From positions 1-64,000 of the forward strand of contig NZ_JAMTCK010000019.1 of assembly GCF_024171785.1 (NCBI RefSeq): DNA of 64,000 bases, given 5' to 3'. Origin of the DNA: Goodfellowiella coeruleoviolacea. GTDB lineage: Bacteria > Actinomycetota > Actinomycetes > Mycobacteriales > Pseudonocardiaceae. The number at the start of each line of letters is the position of its first letter. Positions within the stretch are counted from its first letter, which is position 1. This document shows, one piece after another, positions 1 through 9,222 of the stretch. A model generated the notes under the pieces. The model saw nothing but the letters and a program-made list of their open reading frames with translations. It made no database searches and was not told where the DNA came from. Made by a program: the position numbers and the translations under genes.

Positions 1-200
1 CGGTAGCCCTGTCTGGGGAACAGGGCCATGGCCAGCACGAAGTACACCATGACCCGGGCGGGCAGCATGCGGACGCGCTGTTGGGTTCGGCGGGTCAGCG
101 ACAGTACCTGGTCGACCAGGGCGGGAGTGACGAGCTGGGTGAGTTCACCCAGGTGTCCCGGGGCGAACACCCCGGCGCTGTCCGGTGGGGTGTGGGGCAT
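1..200 (-). mobile_element. IS4-family transposase, N-terminal fragment (runs off window edge)
   Basis: The minus strand from an ATG at 200 reads 66 residues with no stop to base 1. It contains the segment LLPARVMVYFVLAMALFPRQGY preceded by a TPALVDQVL helix (shown here in two parts: LLPARVMVYFVLA, then MALFPRQGY). This is the typical start of the IS4-type transposase N-terminal domain (Nterm_IS4 of DDE transposases). The catalytic DDE part would lie beyond the window. Nothing here tells whether the element is intact. The region just upstream (201-350) has a long inverted repeat and may include the element's end. Confidence 0.72.
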
Positions 201-215
201 GACAGACTGGTATGG

Positions 216-274
216 CAACGGAGTTCCCGAACAGAGTGATCTTGGTCGACACTCGTTCTACAGGAACTCCGTTG
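216..274. repeat. 12-bp inverted repeat upstream of the transposase
   Basis: CAACGGAGTTCC at 216-227 is repeated in perfect inverted orientation as GGAACTCCGTTG at 263-274, with 35 nt between. It lies directly upstream of the transposase start, so it may be the terminal region of the insertion sequence or a structure controlling transposase expression. The outer end of the element cannot be fixed from one side only. Confidence 0.6.
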
Positions 275-352
275 TCTGCTTTTCAACCCCCTCAGACGCA
301 CCTCGCCCACCACCTCTTGACGCCGGCCACCAACCCCTAACTTCCCGGCATT

Positions 353-373
353 GGTTTGCAAAGTCGACTCGCG
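353..373 (-). repeat. Partial copy A of a dispersed intergenic repeat
   Basis: The stretch GGTTTGCAAAGTCGACTCGCG matches one half of the ~60-bp repeat seen in full at 5416-5475 and 30410-30469 (those copies read in the opposite orientation). The sequence to its left (toward the transposase fragment) no longer matches, so this copy is truncated. It sits about 25 bp downstream of the DUF2848 stop codon, as the other copies sit downstream of genes. Confidence 0.6.
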
Positions 374-398
374 CGGCGGGGGTGGGTTGGCGGGGTGA

Positions 399-1079
399 TC
401 AGCCGATCGGGTCGGGCATGCGGGTGACCTGGTAGGCGCAGGTGATGGTGTCGCCGGTGGCCGGGTCGCCCAGCTCCACCCGCCAGGAGTCGGCGAACTG
501 GTCCACGCCGGCGTGCATCGGGATGGTGCCGGACAGCAGCACCGTGCCCGGGGTGAGCAGGCCGCGCTCGCGCAGCAGGTCCAGCCAGAACGCCGGCGGG
601 AGCAGTTCGGCCAGGGTGCCGCGCTGGATCTCGGTGTCACCGGCCCACGCGGTCAGGGTGATCTCGTCGATCCGGTCGGCCACGTCCACCAGGCGCCAGG
701 CGCGCCGGCCGAGCACGTCCGGGCCGGCCTGCTTGCTCCAGGCGACGCCGTGCACCTCCAGCTCGCGGTCGGTGTGGTCGCAGGCCACCGTCAGCAGCAC
801 GTCCCGCTCGTCCGGGCCGGCGATCACCAGTGCCCACTCGGCCTCGCCCGAGGTGCGGCCGTGCTGCACGGGCACCTGGTCGGTCTGGGTGGCCAGGTAG
901 GGCGCGACCGGGTACAGGCAGGGGGTGGTGGTCGGTGCCGGCACGCCCAGCTCGGCGAGTTCGGCCACGTGCGCGGCCACGTCGTCCTGGCTGCGCCCGG
1001 CGTAGCCGCCATTCAACAGGGTGGTCACGGTGAGTGACACCTGCTGGCCATCGGGCAGGTCAAAGCGGATTTCAGCCAC
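399..1079 (-). CDS. DUF2848 family protein (fumarylacetoacetate-hydrolase-like)
   Basis: A 226-residue protein recognised as DUF2848 by the early FDLPDG segment, PCLYPVAPYLATQTDQVPV near the middle, SGEAEWALV, and HGVAWSKQAGPDVLGRRAW further on. DUF2848 proteins resemble the fumarylacetoacetate hydrolase fold, but their substrate is not known to me. I chose the GTG at 1079 because GAGGGAG lies about 7 nt upstream. An ATG at 1118 would overlap the operator and has no clear ribosome site. It is transcribed divergently from the MFS transporter and shares with it a 17-bp operator at 1115-1131. A role in catabolism of the compound imported by that transporter is inferred. Confidence 0.8.
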   Translation of the reverse strand: MAEIRFDLPDGQQVSLTVTTLLNGGYAGRSQDDVAAHVAELAELGVPAPTTTPCLYPVAPYLATQTDQVPVQHGRTSGEAEWALVIAGPDERDVLLTVACDHTDRELEVHGVAWSKQAGPDVLGRRAWRLVDVADRIDEITLTAWAGDTEIQRGTLAELLPPAFWLDLLRERGLLTPGTVLLSGTIPMHAGVDQFADSWRVELGDPATGDTITCAYQVTRMPDPIG

Positions 1080-1114
1080 GTAAAACTCCCTCGCGGACCA
1101 GGGCGCGCTATTGC

Positions 1115-1131
1115 GCATACGGGTTGTATAC
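1115..1131. promoter_or_regulatory. GntR-family operator 1
   Basis: The 17-mer GCATACGGGTTGTATAC has the form GCATAC-N5-GTATAC. The same pattern recurs at 3230-3246, in front of the GntR gene. It lies between the divergent DUF2848 and MFS transporter starts, about 35 bp from the former and 70 bp from the latter. TxxTATAC-like inverted sites of this length are typical of FCD-type GntR regulators. That the local GntR protein binds here is inferred. Confidence 0.75.
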
Positions 1132-1201
1132 AGGCAGCATTACAGACATTGTCCCTGGCTGGCAACGTCATCGCCGGCCCAACAGAACCCAGGTACCAGG
1201 T

Positions 1202-2560
1202 ATGTCCGACAACGCCGCGGTCCCCACGGCCGCCCCCGACCGGCGTGCGCTGGTGCGCGCGTTCCTGGCCAGCCTCTCCGGCACCTCGCTGGAGTGGTAC
1301 GACTTCGCCGTCTACAACGCCGCCGCCGCACTGGTCTTCGGCCCGCTGTTCTTCCCGAGTGAGGACCCGCTGTCCGGCACGCTGCTGGCCTTCTCCACCT
1401 ACGCCGTGGGCTACGTGTCCCGACCGCTGGGCGGGTTCGTGTTCGGCCGGCTCGGCGACGTGCTCGGCCGCAAGCGGGTGCTGGTGATCACGCTGCTGAT
1501 CACCGGCATCGCCACCCTGCTGATCGGTCTGCTGCCCACCTACGGCTCGGTCGGCGCCACCGCCGGCGTGCTGCTGGTGCTGCTGCGCTTCGCCCAGGGC
1601 GTCGGCCTCGGCGGCGAGTGGGGCGGCGCGGTGCTGCTGTCCAGCGAGTTCGGCAACCCCAAGCAGCGGGGCTTCTGGGCGTCGGCCGCCCAGGTCGGCC
1701 CGCCGGCCGGCAACCTGCTGGCCAACGGGGTGCTGGCGCTGGTCAGCGGGGTGCTGACCAACGAGCAGTTCCTCTCCTGGGGCTGGCGGGTGGCGTTCCT
1801 GCTGTCCGCGCTGCTGGTCGTCTTCGGCCTGTGGATCCGGGTCCGCCTGGAGGAGACCCCGGTGTTCCGCGCCCTGTCCGAGCACCACGACCGGCCCACC
1901 GCGCCGATCCGCGAGGTGTGGACGACCCAGCGCCGCGAACTGGTCGCCTCGGTGCTGTCCCGGGTGGCGCCGGACGTGCTCTACGCGCTGTTCACCGTGT
2001 TCGTGCTGACCTACATCACCCAGGAACTGGGCCTGCCGCGCGGCTGGGGCGTGACCGCCGTGCTGATCGCCTCGGGGCTGCAGGTGGTGCTCATCCCGCT
2101 GGCCGGCGCGCTGTCCGACCGGTTCAACCGCCGGGGCGTGTACCTGGTCGGCGTGATCGGCACCGCGGTGTGGCCGTTCCTGGCCTTCCCGCTGATCAAC
2201 ACGAAGTCGCTGCCGCTGCTGGTGCTCGGCGTGGTCGTCGGCCTGGTCCTCCACTCGCTGATGTACGGCCCGCAGGCGGCGTTCATCAGCGAGCAGTTCA
2301 CCCCCCGGCTGCGCTACACCGGCAGCTCGCTGGCCTACACCCTGGCCGGGGTGATCGGCGGTGCCGTGGCTCCGCTGCTGTTCACCCTGCTGCTGGCCGA
2401 GTTCGACAGCTGGGTCGGGCTGGCCTGCTACCTGCTGGTGGCCTCGGTGGTGACCGCCGTCGGGCTGGCGCTGGGCAAGGACCGCTCGCAGGCCGAGGAC
2501 GAGGAGTTCCACGCGCTGCACGGCACGCCCGCGCTGGGCATCAGCGAGCCCGGCGCCTGA
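1202..2560 (+). CDS. MFS transporter, metabolite:H+ symporter (MHS) family
   Basis: A 452-residue membrane protein starting at ATG 1202. Right after a short soluble N-terminus it carries SGTSLEWYDFAVYN, the hallmark of the MHS family (KgtP, ShiA, ProP relatives). It is followed by RPLGGFVFGRLGDVLGRKRVL, the loop 2-3 motif of MFS carriers, and about 12 hydrophobic segments. MHS members import organic acids, betaines or aromatic acids together with protons. The substrate cannot be read from the sequence. Its place between DUF2848, a GntR repressor and a nitrilase-family hydrolase suggests uptake of a nitrogen-containing or acidic nutrient that these enzymes then degrade. Confidence 0.88.
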   Translation: MSDNAAVPTAAPDRRALVRAFLASLSGTSLEWYDFAVYNAAAALVFGPLFFPSEDPLSGTLLAFSTYAVGYVSRPLGGFVFGRLGDVLGRKRVLVITLLITGIATLLIGLLPTYGSVGATAGVLLVLLRFAQGVGLGGEWGGAVLLSSEFGNPKQRGFWASAAQVGPPAGNLLANGVLALVSGVLTNEQFLSWGWRVAFLLSALLVVFGLWIRVRLEETPVFRALSEHHDRPTAPIREVWTTQRRELVASVLSRVAPDVLYALFTVFVLTYITQELGLPRGWGVTAVLIASGLQVVLIPLAGALSDRFNRRGVYLVGVIGTAVWPFLAFPLINTKSLPLLVLGVVVGLVLHSLMYGPQAAFISEQFTPRLRYTGSSLAYTLAGVIGGAVAPLLFTLLLAEFDSWVGLACYLLVASVVTAVGLALGKDRSQAEDEEFHALHGTPALGISEPGA

Positions 2561-2585
2561 CGGGCCGGCCGGACCGGTGGCGGGC

Positions 2586-3215
2586 TCAGGTGCCCAGCAG
2601 CACCGCCAGGGTGGCCTGGAGGTGCTCGGTGATGGCCGCGGTGGTCGCGGCCACGTCACCGGCGGCCAGGCCGTCCAGGATGGCCTGGTGCTCGCCGAGC
2701 ACCTCCCGCTGCCGGTCCACCGCCCGGTCCAGGGCGATCACGCCGCAGCGCACCTGCCTGGCCCGCAGCCCCTCGTACATCCTGGTCATCATGCCGTTGC
2801 CGGCGGCGTGCACCAGGTGGGTGTGGAACACGCGGTCGACGTCGATGAACTCCCGCCTGGCCTCGGCCGCGCCGCCCAGTTCCCGCTGCCGGTCCAGGGC
2901 CTGGCGCATCTGCTCGACCGGCGCCTGCCCGGCCGCCAGCACCCGCTCGGCCGCGTACCGCTCGACCATGCCGCGCAGGTCCATCAGCTCGGCGATCTCG
3001 CGGCCGGTCATCGGTGCCACGTACGCGCCCTTCTTGGGCACCAGCTGCACCAGGTCCTCGGCGGCCAGCAGCAGCAGCGCCTCGCGGATCGGGGTGCGCG
3101 ACACGCCGATCCGGTTGGCCACGTCCTGTTCGCTGATGAACCGGCCCCGCATGCTGGGATCGGCGAGCAGGGTGTCCTTGAGGTACTCGTAAGCCTTGTC
3201 CCGCCCCGAGATCAC
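2586..3215 (-). CDS. GntR-family (FCD/FadR-like) transcriptional regulator
   Basis: A 209-residue regulator. Residues ~5-70 form the winged helix with FISEQDVANRIGVSRTPIREAL, the GntR signature. The rest is an all-helical FCD effector domain (ELMDLRGMVERYAAERV, then a late HQAILDGLAAGD segment). FCD domains usually bind carboxylic acids via a metal. GTG 3215 is preferred since GGGGG lies just upstream; an ATG at 3233 lies inside the operator. The gene is divergent from the hydrolase gene and convergent with the transporter. Matching operators in its own promoter and in the transporter/DUF2848 promoter indicate that it regulates itself and the whole locus (inferred). Confidence 0.88.
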   Translation of the reverse strand: MISGRDKAYEYLKDTLLADPSMRGRFISEQDVANRIGVSRTPIREALLLLAAEDLVQLVPKKGAYVAPMTGREIAELMDLRGMVERYAAERVLAAGQAPVEQMRQALDRQRELGGAAEARREFIDVDRVFHTHLVHAAGNGMMTRMYEGLRARQVRCGVIALDRAVDRQREVLGEHQAILDGLAAGDVAATTAAITEHLQATLAVLLGT

Positions 3216-3229
3216 TGCTCGACCCCCTT

Positions 3230-3246
3230 GCATACCGCTGGTATAC
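3230..3246. promoter_or_regulatory. GntR-family operator 2
   Basis: GCATACCGCTGGTATAC has the same GCATAC-N5-GTATAC architecture as the site at 1115-1131. It lies 15 bp upstream of the GntR start and 60 bp upstream of the divergent hydrolase gene, a position suited to repression of both. Confidence 0.75.
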
Positions 3247-3306
3247 CGAAGCCTAACAGCGTGACCAAGGGGTGCCGAGTCCCGACAACTACCGGAGGAT
3301 GAAGCC

Positions 3307-4104
3307 GTGCGCGTTGCTCTCTGCCAGATCACCTCGACCCCGGACCCGGACACCAACCTGGAGCTGGTGCGGGAGGCGGTGCGCGAGGCCGCCGCCGACG
3401 GCGCCCGCGTGGTGCTGCTGCCCGAGGCCACGATGGCCTGCTTCGGCGTGCCACTGGCGCCGATCGCCCAGCCGCTGGACGGGCCGTGGGCCAGCGCGGT
3501 GAGCGCCATCGCCGACGCGCACGGCGTGCTGGTGGTGGCCGGCATGTTCGAGCCGGCCCCGGACGGCCGGGTCTACAACACCCTGCTGGTCACCGGCGAG
3601 GGCGTGCACACCGGCTACCGCAAGATCCACCTCTACGACGCGTTCGGCTTCCAGGAGTCGCGCACGGTCGCGCCCGGCGAGCAGCCGCTCACCGTGACCG
3701 TGGACGGCCTCACCCTGGGCGTGGCCACCTGCTACGACGTGCGCTTCCCCGAGCTGTTCCGGGCGCTGGCCGACCAGGGCGCCATCGCGGTCCTGGTGGC
3801 CGCGTCCTGGGGCGCCGGGCCGGGCAAGCGCGAGCAGTGGGAGCTGCTGGTCCGCGCCAGGGCACTGGACAGCACCTCGTGGGTGCTGGCCTGCGGCCAG
3901 GCCGACCCGGCCGCGGCCGGGGTGACCCCGCCCAGCGACAGCGCGCCCACCGGCATCGGCTGCAGCATGGTGGCCGACCCGTTCGGCGACGTGCCCGCGC
4001 AGCTGGGCGAGGGCCCGGACATGCTGCTGGTGGACCTGGAGCCCGACCTGGTCGACCAGGCCCGCCAGACCATCCCGGTGCTGGCCAACCGCCGCCTGCG
4101 CTGA
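3307..4104 (+). CDS. Carbon-nitrogen hydrolase (nitrilase superfamily)
   Basis: A 265-residue enzyme with the complete nitrilase-fold triad: Glu40 in LLPEAT, Lys106 in YRKIHLYD and Cys142 in TCYDVRFPE. The family hydrolyses non-peptide C-N bonds (amides, omega-amides, carbamoyl groups); the length and the DVRFPELFR context fit the amidase branch near Nit1/omega-amidase enzymes rather than true nitrilases. GTG 3307 follows GGAGGA with good spacing. It is the divergent partner of the GntR regulator and shares its operator, so it probably deaminates the compound imported by the MHS transporter. The exact substrate is unknown. Confidence 0.87.
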   Translation: MRVALCQITSTPDPDTNLELVREAVREAAADGARVVLLPEATMACFGVPLAPIAQPLDGPWASAVSAIADAHGVLVVAGMFEPAPDGRVYNTLLVTGEGVHTGYRKIHLYDAFGFQESRTVAPGEQPLTVTVDGLTLGVATCYDVRFPELFRALADQGAIAVLVAASWGAGPGKREQWELLVRARALDSTSWVLACGQADPAAAGVTPPSDSAPTGIGCSMVADPFGDVPAQLGEGPDMLLVDLEPDLVDQARQTIPVLANRRLR

Positions 4105-4142
4105 CCCACCAGCTGGCCAGCCCGCCGGCCTGGTCACCCCCT

Positions 4143-4900
4143 GGAACCCCGGCACGCGCGGGGACGACGCATGATCCTGCCTGAAGTGCAACCGTAGCGT
4201 CGGAATACCCCCGCGTGTGCGGGGACGACGGATCTCTCCAAGGCCACGAATTTGGCTGCCCAGGAACACCCCCGCGTGTGCGGGGACGACCCCCTCGATG
4301 TCCTCGCTGACCTCGTACTCACGGGAACACCCCCGCGTGTGCGGGGACGACTCCCACAGTCGAATGCCTGTGTTCAGCGCCGAGGGAACACCCCCGCGCG
4401 TGCGGGGACGACGGTGGCACTACTCCGTCACCTGGAGAAGACCGCAGAACACCCCCGCGTGTGCGGGGACGACCGCCGGATCTCGCCCATCGTGTCCTGG
4501 TCGGCCGGAACACCCCCGCGTGTGCGGGGACGACATCAGGTCAACCGCCCGCCGGACGCGCGAGACCGGAACACCCCCGCGTGTGCGGGGACGACGGTGA
4601 GGGCGATGCAGAGTTGGACGGTGGTCTGGGAACACCCCCGCGTGTGCGGGGACGACTACAGGGACGCGCAGTTCTTGGAGTCCCGCCGGGGAACACCCCC
4701 GCGTGTGCGGGGACGACCGGCGGAGCGGCTACCCAAATCGCCACCGTCAGGGAACACCCCCGCGTGTGCGGGGACGACTTCGCGGTCAAGACCTGGCGAT
4801 CCAACGACGGGGGAACACCCCCGCGTGTGCGGGGACGACGCGGTGGCCGACAGGAAGCCCCGGACGCCGACGGGAACACCCCCGCGTGTGCGGGGACGAC
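4143..4900 (-). CRISPR. CRISPR array, 13 repeats / 12 spacers, type I-E style repeat
   Basis: Twelve 28-bp repeats start at 4202, 4263, 4324, 4385, 4446, 4507, 4568, 4629, 4690, 4751, 4812 and 4873, exactly 61 bp apart, giving 33-bp spacers. A thirteenth, degenerate 26-bp repeat lies at 4143-4168. On the minus strand the repeat begins GTCGTCCCCGC and ends GCGGGGGTGTTCC with a CCCCGC/GCGGGG stem, the orientation usual for type I-E. Transcription from right to left is therefore likely, and the degenerate repeat is the old, leader-distal end. Small changes occur at 4202 (GGAATACC), 4385 (CGCGCG) and 4446 (AGAAC). No cas gene is present in the window. Confidence 0.97.
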
Positions 4901-5026
4901 ACTTGTTGATCTGCGAGTTTACTGGCGGAGGCGGGCAAAGAGAACCACGTCGAAACGGCGCGCTGGTCCCCCGCCCGGCGCCGGGCGCGCCCCCGTCGGC
5001 GCTGCCGCGTCTTCTACGCTGACCGG
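4901..5026 (-). promoter_or_regulatory. Putative CRISPR leader
   Basis: This gap lies between the last perfect repeat and the NUDIX start. The 21 bases next to the repeat are AT-richer than their surroundings, as expected at the leader-repeat junction of a type I-E array, and the array decays at the opposite end. Beyond that the gap is GC-rich with no clear promoter. The same gap must also hold the promoter of the plus-strand NUDIX gene. Confidence 0.45.
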
Positions 5027-5425
5027 GTGATCAGCGCCGCGTTCCTGGCCGACCTGGCCGCCACCGCCTCGGCCGAGGGCGTGCGCCAGGTGATCGTGCG
5101 CGCGGTGGTGCGGCGCGGCGGCCGCGTGCTGCTGCTGCGCCGCCCACCGGGCGCGTTCCGCGGCGGGGAGTTCGAGCTGCCCGGCGGCAAGGTGGATCCG
5201 GGCGAGACCCTGGACCAGGCTCTGGTGCGCGAGGTCCGGGAGGAGACCGGGCTGGCCGTCACCGGCATTGCCGACTACCTCGGCGCGGTCGACTACACCT
5301 CGGCGCTCAGCGGTGCGCACGTCCGCGAGTTCACCTTCGCCGTGACCACGACCACCACCGAGCCGATCACCCTCGACGAACACGACACCTACCGCTGGAG
5401 CCCCACCCCACCCCGCGCGAGTTGA
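5027..5425 (+). CDS. NUDIX hydrolase, possibly C-terminally truncated
   Basis: A 132-residue protein with a full catalytic NUDIX box: GGKVDPGETLDQALVREVREETGL, i.e. G-x5-E-x7-REVREETGL (given here only to mark the motif, residues ~54-77). Such enzymes hydrolyse nucleoside-diphosphate-X compounds (MutT-like). It starts with GTG 5027. The C-terminus ends abruptly: DTYRWSPTPPRAS and then a stop. NUDIX proteins normally continue from the RW motif with another helix or so. The last codons and the stop lie inside the dispersed repeat beginning at 5416, suggesting that the repeat replaced the original 3' end. It may still be functional, since the catalytic helix is intact. Confidence 0.8.
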   Translation: MISAAFLADLAATASAEGVRQVIVRAVVRRGGRVLLLRRPPGAFRGGEFELPGGKVDPGETLDQALVREVREETGLAVTGIADYLGAVDYTSALSGAHVREFTFAVTTTTTEPITLDEHDTYRWSPTPPRAS

Positions 5426-5475
5426 CTGTGCAAACCCCGCGAGTTGCACGTTCGCGCAGGGCCATTCGGGTGAAC
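5416..5475 (+). repeat. Copy B of a dispersed ~60-bp intergenic repeat
   Basis: Begins CGCGAGTTGACTGTGCAAAC and ends CATTCGGGTGAAC. It aligns without gaps over 60 bp to the copy at 30410-30469 (by eye roughly three quarters identical) and half of it matches 353-373. It contains two CGAGTTG blocks in direct orientation about 20 bp apart. It overlaps the NUDIX stop codon. Confidence 0.75.
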
Positions 5476-5500
5476 CGGGCGGCCGGACCGAGTCAGGGCG

Positions 5501-5528
5501 GGGCCGGCCCGGGGTGACGGGCCGGCCC
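5501..5528. terminator. Bidirectional hairpin between NUDIX and nadC
   Basis: GGGCCGGCCC at 5501-5510 and again at 5519-5528 (each also self-complementary) can form a 10-bp stem with an 8-nt loop between two convergent genes. There is no T tract, as is usual for actinobacterial terminators. Confidence 0.55.
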
Positions 5529-5535
5529 ACCTGCC

Positions 5536-6462
5536 TCAGTCCAGGTCCATGCCCAGGTCCAGCGCGGGCGAGGAGTGGGTGAGCCCGCCGACCGACAGGT
5601 AGTCCACGCCGGTGGCGGCGTACTCCCTGGCCACGGCCAGGGTCAGGCCGCCGGACGCCTCCAGCCGGGTGGCCGTGCCGGCCGCCCGCACCCGCCGGAC
5701 CGCCTCGGCGCACTCGGCCGGGCTGAAGTTGTCCAGCAGCACCAGTTCCGCGCCGGCCGCGAGCACCTCGTCGAGCTGGTCGAGGGTGTCCACCTCCACC
5801 TCGCACGGCAGGTGCGGGGCGTGCGCCCGCACCGAGGCCAGCGCCGCGGTCACCGAGCCGGCGGCGCGCACGTGGTTGTCCTTGATCAGCACGGCGTCAC
5901 CGAGGGCGAGCCGGTGGTTGACGCCGCCGCCGCAGCGCACCGCGTACTTCTGCAGGGCCCGCAGGCCGGGCAGGGTCTTGCGGGAGTCGCGCACGGCCGC
6001 GCCGGTGCCGGCGATCGCGTCCACCCAGGCGGCGGTGGCCGTGGCCACCCCGGACAGGTGGCAGACCAGGTTCAGCGCGGTGCGCTCCGCGGTCAGCAGC
6101 CCGCGGACCCGGCCGCGCACCACCACCGCCGGCTCGCCGGGGGCCAGCCGGTCGCCGTCGGCCCGGCGGGACAGCACCTCGTGGTCCGGGCCGAGCACGG
6201 CGTCGAACACGGCCAGCAGCACGGGCAGGCCGGCCAGCGTGCCCGGCTGGCGCGGGGTGATCCGCGCGGTGCCCACGGCGTCGGCCGGCACGGTGGCCTC
6301 GGTGGTGGCGTCCGGTCCGAAGCGCAGGTCCTCGCCCAGCGCGGTGCGCACCAGCCGGCCCACCTCGTCGGCGTCCAGTCCGGCCGAGGCGAGGTCGGCG
6401 CGCACGGCCGGGGACATCTCGAACAGCGCCGGCGACTCCGTCAGCGCGGGCAACTCGGTCAT
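5536..6462 (-). CDS. nadC: Nicotinate-nucleotide pyrophosphorylase (carboxylating)
   Basis: A 308-residue quinolinate phosphoribosyltransferase that turns quinolinate and PRPP into nicotinate mononucleotide. Diagnostic segments are TAERTALNLVCHLSGVATATA, DSRKTLPGLRALQKYAVRCGGG, VLIKDNHV and the C-terminal LEASGGL and DYLSVGGLTHS, with the Arg/Lys/His residues that bind quinolinate. The length is typical. Its ATG at 6462 overlaps the nadB stop (ATGA), so it is translationally coupled as the last gene of nadA-nadB-nadC, the full de novo route from aspartate. Confidence 0.97.
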   Translation of the reverse strand: MTELPALTESPALFEMSPAVRADLASAGLDADEVGRLVRTALGEDLRFGPDATTEATVPADAVGTARITPRQPGTLAGLPVLLAVFDAVLGPDHEVLSRRADGDRLAPGEPAVVVRGRVRGLLTAERTALNLVCHLSGVATATAAWVDAIAGTGAAVRDSRKTLPGLRALQKYAVRCGGGVNHRLALGDAVLIKDNHVRAAGSVTAALASVRAHAPHLPCEVEVDTLDQLDEVLAAGAELVLLDNFSPAECAEAVRRVRAAGTATRLEASGGLTLAVAREYAATGVDYLSVGGLTHSSPALDLGMDLD

Positions 6463-8113
6463 GCCGCCTCCCTGGTCAGGGCCGGGCCGGCCAGCACGGG
6501 CTGACCGGACGGGGTGAGCCGGACGGTCAGGCTGCGCCGCCAGGCGCGGTCGTCCACGTCCGGGTAGTCGGTGCGCACGTGGCAGCCGCGCGACTCGGTG
6601 CGCTCGGCGGCCGCGGCGATCAGCGCCCTGGCCGCCAGGGTCAGCGCCGCGTCCTCCACCAGCCGACGCGTCCGCAGTGGACTGTCCACTGCGGACAGGT
6701 CGAGCACCGAGCCGACCACGTCGAGCCCTTCGGCGTCCCGGCCGACCGCCGCGTAGCGGCTCATCACCCGCTGCAGGCTGTCCCGCTCGGCCACGGCCAC
6801 CACCGGCGTCGGCGGCGCCACCGCGGCCGAACAGCTGACCAGCCGGCCGGCGGCCAGGTCGACCCGGGCCGCCTCGGCCGCCCTGGTGCCGACCACCAGC
6901 CCCTCCAGCAGGCTGTTGGAGGCGAGCCGGTTCGCGCCGTGCAGCCCGGTCCTGGCCACCTCGCCCGCCACGTACAGCCCGGTCACCCCGGTACGTCCGT
7001 CCACTGTGGACACGACACCGCCGCAGGAGAAGTGCGCGGCCGGCGCCACCGGGATGGGGTCGCGGCTCGGGTCGACGCCCTCGGCCAGGCAGGCCGCGTG
7101 CACCGTGGGGAAGCGCCGCCGGAAGGTGGCCGCGTCCAGGTGGGTGGCGTCCAGGAACACGTGGTCGTCCACGCCGCCGGGCGCCTCGGCCATCCGGCGG
7201 GTGATCGCGGCGGCCACCACGTCCCTGGGCGCCAGGTCGGCGAGCGGGTGCACACCGGCCATCACCCGCGCGCCGGTGGCGTCCACCAGCACCGCGCCCT
7301 CGCCCCGCACCGCCTCGGTGACCAGCGGGCACCGGCCGCGCGCGCCCCGCCCGGTGTAGAGCACGGTCGGGTGGAACTGGAAGAACTCCAGGTCGGCGGC
7401 GAGCGCGCCGGCCCGCAGCGCCACGGCCAGGCCGTCGCCGGTGGCCACCTCCGGGTTGGAGGTGGCCTGGTAGAGCTGGCCGAGCCCACCGGTGGCCAGC
7501 AGCACGGCCGGGGCGCGCAGCAGGCCGGGCACGCCGTCCGCGTCCAGCACCAGCAGCCCGCACACCGCGCCGGCCGGGGTGCGCAGCGCGTCCACGGCCA
7601 CGTGCCGCTCCAGCACGGGCACCCGGCCGTCGCGGGCGCAGGCCAGCAGGGCCCGCTCCACCTCGGCGCCGGTGGCGTCGCCGCCGGCGTGCACCACGCG
7701 GAACGCGCTGTGCCCGCCCTCCCGGCCCCTGGCCAGCACGCCCTCGGCGGTCTGGTCGAACACCGCGCCCCAGCGGCGCAGCCGGGTCACCGCGGCCGGG
7801 CCGTCGGCGAGGATGGCGGCGACCGCGTCCTCCTCGCCCAGCCCGGCGCCGGCGACCAGGGTGTCGGTGACGTGCCTGGCCACCGAGTCGCCCGGCTCGT
7901 GCTCGCCGGGCAGCACCACGGCCACCCCGCCCTGGGCCCAGCGGGTGTTGCCGTCGTCGGCCTCGGCCTTGGTCACCACGAGCACCCGCAGGCCGCGGGA
8001 CCGGGCGTGCAGCGCGGCGGTCAGGCCGGCCACCCCGCTGCCCACCACCACCAGATCGGCCCCGGCCTCCCAGCGCGGGTCGGTGGCCGCCCCCAGTTGG
8101 TCGTCCACCCGGA

Positions 8114-8117
<4 letters not shown>
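6459..8117 (-). CDS. nadB: L-aspartate oxidase
   Basis: A 552-residue flavoprotein oxidising aspartate to iminoaspartate. The N-terminus has the FAD-binding [15 protein letters not shown]. Further on are [44 protein letters not shown] and the second FAD-contact region [26 protein letters not shown], all in the order found in NadB and the succinate dehydrogenase flavoprotein family. The start is GTG 8117, overlapping the nadA stop as GTGA. The C-terminal helical domain is present, so the gene is full length. Confidence 0.97.
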
Positions 8118-9136
<1,019 letters not shown>

Positions 9137-9199
9137 GGTTCCTCCTTGCGTCGTACCCCGCAGTCAGGGATGCCGTCCTGCGGATTTCCGCTCCCGAGG

Positions 9200-9222
9200 G
9201 TTTTCGCCTTAGGATCGAAAAC
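9200..9222. promoter_or_regulatory. Candidate NrtR operator
   Basis: GTTTTCG at 9200-9206 is mirrored by CGAAAAC at 9216-9222 (9-nt centre). The palindrome ends at the base before the regulator's ATG and lies ~64 bp from the nadA start. It overlaps the regulator's own ribosome-binding region, which would give both autoregulation and control of nadABC. The assignment to NrtR rests on position and symmetry. Confidence 0.6.

Noticed and set aside
4217-5030. Several overlapping long frames across the CRISPR array, on both strands, with repeated PACAGTT, PPRVRGR and HTRGCS peptides
   Set aside because: They are translations of the 28-bp repeats; the 61-bp period shifts the frame and gives the three recurring peptides.
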